The notes under the pieces were generated by a model, which saw only the letters and a list, made by a program, of their open reading frames with translations, was not told where the DNA came from and ran no database searches. DNA of 5,042 bases from Thermoprotei archaeon ex4572_64 (GTDB lineage: Archaea; Thermoproteota; Thermoprotei; Thermoproteales; Thermocladiaceae): NCBI GenBank assembly GCA_002254895.1, contig NJDF01000062.1:1-5042 (forward strand). The letters are read 5' to 3'. Shown in pieces: positions 1 to 4,284 of this stretch. The stretch's first letter is position 1. The number at the start of each line of letters is the position of its first letter. A program made the position numbers and the translations under genes.

Positions 1-8
1 AAATAAGT

Positions 9-18
9 ACTTATAGAT
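9..18 (+). promoter_or_regulatory. Possible TATA box of the CPBP gene
   Basis: The sequence ACTTATAGAT is the only TATA-like element before the ATG at 50. Its centre is about 36 nt upstream, which would give a short leader of around 10 nt rather than a leaderless message. The window edge hides anything further upstream, so the call is weak. Confidence 0.3.
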
Positions 19-49
19 CACTACACACGTAAACAATACGTATACTAGT

Positions 50-592
50 ATGCTATTTCTAACAATAATGTTACTACTCTTAAGTAATGTAGTTCTAGTT
101 ATTAGCTGGTACTTATCAAGAGATGTTAATAGTTATGAACTTGTTCAATCATCATTTAAAAATCTTGATAAGTACTTCTCAAGAAAGTACGTAAAATTCT
201 TGAAATACCTAATCATGCCGCCTGAATCGCTACTACCTTTAATGATAATCATACAACCAATTTTTGAAGAATACGTATTTAGGTATGTACCTTTAGTTAA
301 ACTCTACATTCAGCGCCATATAGATATCATCAGTACATTCATAATTTGTCTAACCATAAATGCCTTATGGACTTTACTTCACTATCCTCAATATAGGAGA
401 TTATTGAAGTTTAAACATTGGTTATGTATATATCTAGCAGGTCTTGGATTTTTAACATCAAGTATTGCTATGCTAGTCTTATCAACTCATTGCGCACTAT
501 CTGATATGTACGTCTGGTTAACACCAACAATACAGCATATAATTTTCAATTGTTGTGGTTATTTTAGAGACAGGTTTAAATCTAGTAAATAA
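50..592 (+). CDS. Short CPBP-family (CAAX/Rce1-like) intramembrane metalloprotease
   Basis: The 180-residue, strongly hydrophobic protein carries the three signatures of CPBP intramembrane proteases (the Rce1/CAAX-prenyl-protease and bacterial Abi superfamily). These are an EExxxR motif (E73, E74, R78, within FEEYVFRY), a second-motif histidine in an aromatic-xxx-H setting (W107 to H111; the family usually has Phe in place of Trp), and HxxxN (H163 to N167). In the family these residues hold the active-site metal or water inside the membrane. Likely membrane spans are about 1-21, 54-71, 93-110, 124-146 and 153-169. The ATG at 50 is the first start after an in-frame stop at 14-16, so the gene is complete, although 180 residues is short for a family commonly of 200-300. 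Its last 11 bp overlap the convergent PAC2 gene. The substrate cannot be inferred: archaeal relatives have been linked to maturation of membrane or exported proteins, but nothing here identifies a target. Confidence 0.75.
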   Translation: MLFLTIMLLLLSNVVLVISWYLSRDVNSYELVQSSFKNLDKYFSRKYVKFLKYLIMPPESLLPLMIIIQPIFEEYVFRYVPLVKLYIQRHIDIISTFIICLTINALWTLLHYPQYRRLLKFKHWLCIYLAGLGFLTSSIAMLVLSTHCALSDMYVWLTPTIQHIIFNCCGYFRDRFKSSK

Positions 593-1475
593 TGGGTATG
601 TGCTCCTCCCTAGCTGGCTTTAAATATGCTTCCAAATTCTTCTCTATCAGGAATGAGTACTTACCTGCATGTTCTTTTAAGTTATCTAGAGATATTTCTG
701 CATTAATGAGTTTACTTATTGCTTTAACAAGCTTTATAGCTGCAGTTACGTCTGGCCCAAATTGTCCAACAGTTTGGTTAAGTATGTATAGTATATCTTT
801 ATGTGTTGCTATTTTGCCACTTTCTAACAATCTTCTAATAGCTGTAAGTACTTTAGATTCTGCAAGTATTAAGGCACCCACGATGTTCTTGGAAAGTACA
901 GCATCTAGAAATACAGCTTCAGCACCTGCGATTGTTGCTTCCTTAACAGGAGTAAAGCCTAGAGCTTTAAACTCTTCAACATGATCTTCCTCAGTTACGA
1001 AAAAGACATCCTCACTCTCTTTCTCACCAATTGCAGGTATGGCTGTTAGACATACAACTCTACTAATGCCATTCTCTTCAGCCCACTCAAGTATTCTACT
1101 GATAAAATCTCTATAAACGTCTGGAGGTATGGGTATGTGTTGTCTAATAGTTACTAATGCATACTCACGCTTGTAGAAGAGTCTATAGGGTAGTTTTGCA
1201 GTACCGTTAATTACTGTAATCATGGGTGCTAACTCTCTGATCCTAATGGAGCCTAGCTCCTCCATTTTTAAAGCATCAATAACGTACTCAATAGCGACAA
1301 CAGATGCAAGACTTGGTTCTGGACATGCAACAATTAAGGTATTTCTAGGATCTCTAGGTATTGATCTAAGTTTAACTTCTAAGGTAAACTCCATAGTACA
1401 CACTTTAGCAACAATTAAGGTATTTCTAGGATCTCTAGGTATTGATCTAAGTTTAACTTCTAAGGTAAACTCCAT
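582..1475 (-). CDS. PAC2/DUF75-family protein (proteasome assembly chaperone relative) with duplicated N-terminus
   Basis: Read from the ATG at 1475 the product is 297 residues. Without the N-terminal duplication it would be 270, starting at the inner ATG at 1394. In the 270-residue numbering, a first strand (NTLIVACPEP, about 18-27) leads into a helix (SVVAIEYVIDAL). After that come an NGTAKLPYRLFYK segment (63-75) and a helix ending ILEWAEENGISRVVCLTAIPAI (101-122), which is the characteristic PAC2 core, and then a helical C-terminal third. Eukaryotic PAC2 and archaeal PbaA/PbaB assist 20S proteasome assembly; many archaeal paralogues are uncharacterised, so the exact role is open. The glycine-rich loop usual after the first strand is replaced by CPEPS. 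The C-terminus is IPIIY, with Tyr last rather than penultimate, so it is not a canonical HbYX proteasome-docking tail. A GTG at 1484 is in frame but would lie upstream of the transcription start predicted from the TATA box at 1498-1507, so ATG 1475 is preferred. The gene diverges from the SAM-hydrolase gene. Confidence 0.8.
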   Translation of the reverse strand: MEFTLEVKLRSIPRDPRNTLIVAKVCTMEFTLEVKLRSIPRDPRNTLIVACPEPSLASVVAIEYVIDALKMEELGSIRIRELAPMITVINGTAKLPYRLFYKREYALVTIRQHIPIPPDVYRDFISRILEWAEENGISRVVCLTAIPAIGEKESEDVFFVTEEDHVEEFKALGFTPVKEATIAGAEAVFLDAVLSKNIVGALILAESKVLTAIRRLLESGKIATHKDILYILNQTVGQFGPDVTAAIKLVKAISKLINAEISLDNLKEHAGKYSFLIEKNLEAYLKPAREEHIPIIY

Positions 1476-1488
1476 AGTACACACTTTA
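1327..1488. repeat. Perfect 81-bp tandem duplication (two copies)
   Basis: Bases 1327-1407 and 1408-1488 are identical and directly adjacent. The flanking bases differ at both ends (T against A on the left, G against C on the right), so the unit is exactly 81 bp. On the - strand it spans 13 nt upstream of the PAC2 ATG plus roughly the first 22 codons. Being 27 codons long, it stays in frame and gives the protein two copies of MEFTLEVKLRSIPRDPRNTL linked through translated former leader (Lys-Val-Cys-Thr). The TATA box lies outside the unit and is present once. Confidence 0.97.
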
Positions 1489-1497
1489 CTAGACTAC

Positions 1498-1507
1498 TTT
1501 ATAAATT
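1498..1507 (-). promoter_or_regulatory. TATA box of the PAC2-family gene
   Basis: On the - strand this reads AATTTATAAA. Its centre is about 27 nt upstream of the ATG at 1475, which puts the transcription start within a few bases of that codon, as in leaderless archaeal mRNAs. This spacing is the main reason for preferring ATG 1475 over the GTG at 1484. Confidence 0.6.
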
Positions 1508-1527
1508 AGCTACTCTTTTCTAAATTT

Positions 1528-1543
1528 GAAAAGTCATAAATAA
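1528..1543 (+). promoter_or_regulatory. BRE/TATA element of the SAM-hydrolase gene
   Basis: A purine-rich BRE-like GAAAAG (1528-1533) is followed by CATAAATA (1535-1542). The TATA centre is 26-27 nt upstream of the ATG at 1565, which is the first copy of the duplicated gene start. It is about 73 nt upstream of the ATG at 1612 that opens the full reading frame. The promoter therefore fits the gene as it would be with only one copy of the 47-bp unit. Confidence 0.6.
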
Positions 1544-1545
1544 GC

Positions 1546-1640
1546 TAAATATTAGTGTAGTTTGATGAGTGTAATAACCTTACTTACAGATTTAAATATT
1601 AGTGTAGTTTGATGAGTGTAATAACCTTACTTACAGATTT
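1546..1640. repeat. Perfect 47-bp tandem duplication (two copies)
   Basis: Bases 1546-1593 match 1593-1640 exactly, giving a 47-bp period with one shared base. The unit holds the promoter-proximal leader, the ATG and the first nine codons of the SAM-hydrolase gene (MSVITLLTD). Since 47 is not a multiple of three, the first copy is out of frame with the full gene. Confidence 0.97.
1565..1612 (+). other. 15-codon upstream mini-ORF created by the 47-bp duplication
   Basis: Reading from the first-copy ATG gives MSVITLLTDLNISVV and then TGA at 1610-1612. The first nine residues equal the start of the SAM-hydrolase protein; the rest comes from reading the second copy out of frame. The stop overlaps the true ATG (1612-1614) in a TGATG arrangement, which would permit translational coupling if the duplication is real in the organism. 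It is a by-product of the repeat, not an independent gene. Confidence 0.5.
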
Positions 1641-2481
1641 CGGTATGCGAGACTATTTTGTAGCTTCAATGAGAGGTGTAATACTTAGTATTAATCCAAG
1701 TGTTAAGATTGTAGACATTACTCACGAAGTACCTAAGTACAATGTCGCTAAAGCTGCATTTATACTATACTCATGCTACAAGTATTTTCCTAAAAATACT
1801 GTACATGTAGTAGTTGTTGATCCTGGTGTTGGAACTGAAAGAAAGCCAATCATTATTAAATCAAGAAATTACTACTTTGTAGGTCCTGATAATGGTGTAC
1901 TTACACTTGCAGCTGAAGATGATGGTATTGAGAAAGTTTATGAAATAAGTATAGGTAAGTATACTAGAACAGAAATATCATCAACTTTTCATGGTAGAGA
2001 TATCTTCGCACCTATAGCTGCATATTTAAGTCTTGGTATTAATGTTGATGAACTTGGTAGAGAAATTAATGACTACGTTAAATTACCAATACTTAAGCCA
2101 AGAGTAATCAATAACATCGTGGAGTGCTGTATCATTTATGTAGATTCTTTTGGAAATGCATTATGCCCTGGTGATGCTAAGTGTCTTATCGCATCAATGA
2201 GAAGAGAAGGTGAGTTTGAGAGGTATAAAGACAAGGATATACAAGTTGTTGGCATTATTGACTGTGGTGATTGTCCTGGAACTAGAGTACCAGCTTCACT
2301 ATCCTTACTTAAGATGCATCTTGATTCCTTAAAAGAAACTGTCGATGTTATTCATATAGGAACTTGCGTAATGGCTTTATGCAAATATAAGGATGACTTG
2401 GTAAAGATTGTTAAAGAGAAGGCAGGTGTTGAAGTAGTTGAAGGTACTCACAAGTACGTTAAGCCTAAGATCTTTCCATAA
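1612..2481 (+). CDS. SAM hydrolase (SAM hydroxide adenosyltransferase, DUF62) N-domain fused to a CGGC domain
   Basis: The product is 289 residues. Residues 1-165 are a clear DUF62/SAM hydroxide adenosyltransferase N-domain: LLTDFG with D9, VDITHEVPKY (34-43), VVVDPGVGTER (67-77), GPDNG (91-95) and SSTFHGRDIF (123-132). The Asp/Arg/His triad (D9, R77, H127) that activates water to cleave SAM into adenosine and methionine is intact. Residues 174-183 (IIYVDSFGNA) match the opening strand of the usual C-terminal barrel, after which the sequence changes family. CPGDAKC (185-191), GEFERYKDKDIQVVG (200-214), CGDC (218-221), VDVIHIGTC (244-252), C257 and VVEGTH (275-280) are the hallmarks of the putative metal-binding CGGC domain. 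The rest of the SAM-binding barrel is absent. An in-frame TTG at 1609 is possible, but ATG 1612 gives the family-typical N-terminus. The gene diverges from the PAC2 gene. Activity on SAM is uncertain, because in this family the C-domain of a neighbouring subunit completes the pocket. Confidence 0.85.
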   Translation: MSVITLLTDFGMRDYFVASMRGVILSINPSVKIVDITHEVPKYNVAKAAFILYSCYKYFPKNTVHVVVVDPGVGTERKPIIIKSRNYYFVGPDNGVLTLAAEDDGIEKVYEISIGKYTRTEISSTFHGRDIFAPIAAYLSLGINVDELGREINDYVKLPILKPRVINNIVECCIIYVDSFGNALCPGDAKCLIASMRREGEFERYKDKDIQVVGIIDCGDCPGTRVPASLSLLKMHLDSLKETVDVIHIGTCVMALCKYKDDLVKIVKEKAGVEVVEGTHKYVKPKIFP

Positions 2482-2509
2482 GTTTAAAGTCACAATTCTC
2501 ATCTTAAAA

Positions 2510-2528
2510 TTACTTCTTCTTTTCTCTA
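2510..2528 (+). terminator. T/C-rich tract, likely 3' termination zone of the SAM-hydrolase gene
   Basis: The 65-bp gap between two convergent genes contains TTACTTCTTCTTTTCTCTA, a pyrimidine-rich run about 30 nt after the + strand stop. It has no hairpin, which fits U-rich archaeal termination. No comparably strong T-run is seen on the - strand after the apgM stop; the best there is a short AATTTTAAG at about 2503-2511. Confidence 0.35.
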
Positions 2529-2546
2529 TATCAAGGTTACGTAGTA

Positions 2547-3797
2547 TCACTCTCCAAACTTTTCCTGCTTCCCTAGATAGTTTGTTATTATTGGCATTAA
2601 GTCAAGTCCTCTAAGAACTCCCCAAAATCCTTCACTGCAAGCTTTTTCGCAGTATTTACTTACTTCATCTCTAAATAAGTCAGGCCCCCACATCACTATT
2701 GGTACAGGATCACCTGTATGGTCTTTAACCTTCACAGGAGTTGCGTGGTCACATGTGATTACTATGTACGTATTGTCTGGTATTTTCTCAAGAGCTCTTC
2801 TTAAAGCTGCATCTACTTGCTCAATAATTCTTATCTTACCCATAACATCTCCATCATGACTTGCAGAATCTGTTGGCTTGACATGAAGAACAACAATATC
2901 ATAACTACTTAAAGCCTTAATAGCTTCTTCAAAGGCTTTATTATAATCGTCTGTCTTTGCTCCTCGATAGCCTGGCACATCTATGACATCGAAGCCTAAA
3001 GCTCTGCCAATACCTTTAATGACAGCAATTCCAGCAATCATAGAGCACCTAACGTTGTATACTTCACTTATTGATCTAACTTTTGGTAAGATACCTGCAC
3101 CTCTGAGAAGTATCATATTTATTAAGGGTTTTCCTTCTCTTCTCCTAATAGTGTTAATTTCAGATTGACTTAATTTCTCATATGCAAGTTTTGTGAATTC
3201 TTGAAGTATTTTGCTAGTTCTTTTAGCTTCTTCAGAATCATCTAGTGGTTTTCCATCAAGAACTCTCTTGTTAATGGCATGAGGATCTGTATTACCTACT
3301 TTATATGATAATTTTTCACCTCTAAGTATAAGTACACCTCTATGCTCTGTTGTGTGTTTATATATTAACTCTATGCCATACTTTTCACTTATTATCTTTC
3401 CAATACTCTCGTTTACTATTCTTTCAATTTCCTTAGCTTCTTCAGGGCTCACATACCTACCTGCTCTCCTATCAACCACAACTAGGTCATTATTAACAGT
3501 CGCTACATTAGTTCTAAAAGCAATATCGCCCAATCTTAAGTCTATACCAGCACCTAGAGCTTCAAAAGGTCCTCTACCTGTGTAGTATTTGTAAGGATCG
3601 TATCCAAAAAGTGCTAAATGTGCAACATCACTTCCAGGCCTTACTCCAGGATTAATAGCGTAGAGTAGTCCACAAGATCCTTCACTAGTAAGTCTATCAA
3701 TTGTTGGTTTTTGCGCAACTTCAAGTGGAGTTTTTCTACCTAGTTCAAGTAATGGCCTATCAGCTGCACCATCAAGTATAATGATTAATGCCTGCAT
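2547..3797 (-). CDS. apgM: 2,3-bisphosphoglycerate-independent phosphoglycerate mutase, archaeal type (aPGAM)
   Basis: This enzyme interconverts 3-phosphoglycerate and 2-phosphoglycerate in glycolysis and gluconeogenesis, in the cytoplasm, with divalent metal ions and a phosphoserine intermediate. The 416 residues match the usual archaeal length of about 400-415, so the gene is complete. It belongs to the alkaline-phosphatase superfamily. Metal-site and catalytic motifs are all visible: LDGAADRP (D9), RPGSDVAH with the nucleophile Ser at 56, YTGRGPFEALGAGI (72-85), TEHRG (150-154), NTDPH (169-173), HVKPTDSASHDGD (305-317; D310, H314), CDHATP (349-354; D350, H351) and DHTGDPVP (359-366; H360). 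The second-motif KGTD of many homologues reads KPTD here. The ATG at 3797 has a TATA box 26 nt upstream, which supports it as the start. It is the last gene of the - strand series and converges on the SAM-hydrolase gene. Confidence 0.97.
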   Translation of the reverse strand: MQALIIILDGAADRPLLELGRKTPLEVAQKPTIDRLTSEGSCGLLYAINPGVRPGSDVAHLALFGYDPYKYYTGRGPFEALGAGIDLRLGDIAFRTNVATVNNDLVVVDRRAGRYVSPEEAKEIERIVNESIGKIISEKYGIELIYKHTTEHRGVLILRGEKLSYKVGNTDPHAINKRVLDGKPLDDSEEAKRTSKILQEFTKLAYEKLSQSEINTIRRREGKPLINMILLRGAGILPKVRSISEVYNVRCSMIAGIAVIKGIGRALGFDVIDVPGYRGAKTDDYNKAFEEAIKALSSYDIVVLHVKPTDSASHDGDVMGKIRIIEQVDAALRRALEKIPDNTYIVITCDHATPVKVKDHTGDPVPIVMWGPDLFRDEVSKYCEKACSEGFWGVLRGLDLMPIITNYLGKQEKFGE

Positions 3798-3817
3798 GAT
3801 GAGAGAGTTAGTACGTA

Positions 3818-3828
3818 GTATTTAAGTA
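3818..3828 (-). promoter_or_regulatory. TATA box of apgM
   Basis: On the - strand it reads TACTTAAATAC, preceded by a purine-rich GAAACAA that could serve as BRE. The centre is 25-26 nt upstream of the apgM ATG at 3797, predicting a leaderless transcript. apgM therefore probably has its own promoter rather than depending on the genes before it. Confidence 0.55.
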
Positions 3829-3835
3829 TTGTTTC

Positions 3836-3937
3836 TTAACTAACATACCCTAAAGTAGTTTTCATTACTATTGTAGGGAATGTGAGTGCAAGTATAACTA
3901 TGAAGATTAAGATATTATCTTTCCAAAACCTCGTCAA
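3836..3937 (-). CDS. Candidate 33-residue single-span membrane protein
   Basis: A short reading frame fills most of the gap between cutA and apgM. From a TTG at 3937 it encodes 33 residues: a charged, aromatic N-terminus (TRFWKDN, residues 2-8), an uninterrupted hydrophobic stretch (residues 9-25, ILIFIVILALTFPTIVM) and a short polar tail (KTTLGYVS, then TAA). This is a textbook small single-pass membrane protein layout. It overlaps the cutA 3' end by 23 bp in another frame, as co-transcribed archaeal genes often do, and ends 8 bp before the apgM TATA box. A second TTG lies three codons upstream at 3946, just after an in-frame stop; there is no ATG or GTG at the start, and no strong Shine-Dalgarno. 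I do not recognise a family. It could be chance in AT-rich DNA, since T-rich codons encode hydrophobic residues. Confidence 0.35.
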   Translation of the reverse strand: MTRFWKDNILIFIVILALTFPTIVMKTTLGYVS

Positions 3938-4250
3938 TCCACTCAAGATACTTCTTTAAGCCGTAAATGATGGGTATGGCTATGACTTCAGGTACTTCAT
4001 AGGGATGAATTTTCTTAACTTCATCTATAACCTCATCAAGCACGTCTAGTCTTGACTTAATGATGAGAAGATTTTCTTTAGTTTCTTCTACACTACCTTT
4101 CCATAAGAAAATACTTGAGACATCATTAACGATGTTAATGCATGCTGCAAGTTTTCTACTTATTAATGTTCTTGCAATTTTCTCAGCATTTTCTCTATCA
4201 GGTGTTGTTATTAGAATTATAATGTATGTTCCTAATGTCGATGTTGTCAC
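3915..4250 (-). CDS. cutA: CutA1 family protein (divalent-cation tolerance protein)
   Basis: The 111-residue product matches the usual 100-110 for CutA1, a very stable trimer with a ferredoxin-like fold related in shape to PII signal proteins. Visible family motifs are YIIILITTPDRENAEKIA (9-26), KLAACINIV (33-41), FLWKGSVEETKENLLIIKS (48-66) and HPYEVPEVIAIPI (82-94). It was named from copper tolerance in Escherichia coli, but its role in archaea is unsettled and this context does not resolve it. The start is a GTG, the only standard start codon between an in-frame stop at 4278-4280 and the conserved core; it adds about seven residues ahead of the usual N-terminus. A TATA-like AT tract lies in the 34-bp gap to the preceding gene. 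Confidence 0.95.
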   Translation of the reverse strand: MTTSTLGTYIIILITTPDRENAEKIARTLISRKLAACINIVNDVSSIFLWKGSVEETKENLLIIKSRLDVLDEVIDEVKKIHPYEVPEVIAIPIIYGLKKYLEWIDEVLER

Positions 4251-4263
4251 AATTATTAGAGTA

Positions 4264-4281
4264 GTTTTTAAAGATTTTTAG
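4264..4281 (-). promoter_or_regulatory. Possible TATA element upstream of cutA
   Basis: On the - strand this is CTAAAAATCTTTAAAAAC. The TAAAAAT part is centred about 27 nt from the GTG at 4250 and so suits a leaderless start; the TTTAAA part is only about 19 nt away. An internal promoter is plausible, but read-through from the upstream gene cannot be excluded. Confidence 0.4.
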
Positions 4282-4284
4282 TAA

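Noticed and set aside
4..13. 10-bp perfect palindrome TAAGTACTTA
   Set aside because: AGTACTT recurs in several genes of this AT-rich window (for example near 170, 656 and 4990), so a single copy near the edge is not good evidence for an operator.
592..984. Open + strand frame of 130 codons antisense to the PAC2 gene
   Set aside because: It is fully antisense to a clear PAC2-family gene and its product shows no family features.
1336..1366. Imperfect inverted repeat around CTAGGATCTCTAG
   Set aside because: It is inside coding sequence of the PAC2 gene, is imperfect, and is explained by codons for Arg-Asp-Pro-Arg; there is no sign of a structural RNA.
1222..1509. + strand frame with an internal repeated peptide
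   Set aside because: The repetition is just the 81-bp DNA duplication read on the other strand; the real coding frame is the PAC2 gene.
1327..1640. Repeats considered as a CRISPR array or mobile-element ends
   Set aside because: There are only two copies of each unit, directly abutting with no spacers. The two units are unrelated, there are no terminal inverted repeats, and the units contain coding sequence.
2983..3585. Short + strand frames inside apgM
   Set aside because: They are antisense to a strongly conserved enzyme and have no recognisable features of their own.
4060..4281. + strand frame antisense to cutA
   Set aside because: cutA motifs are unambiguous on the other strand; this frame is a shadow.
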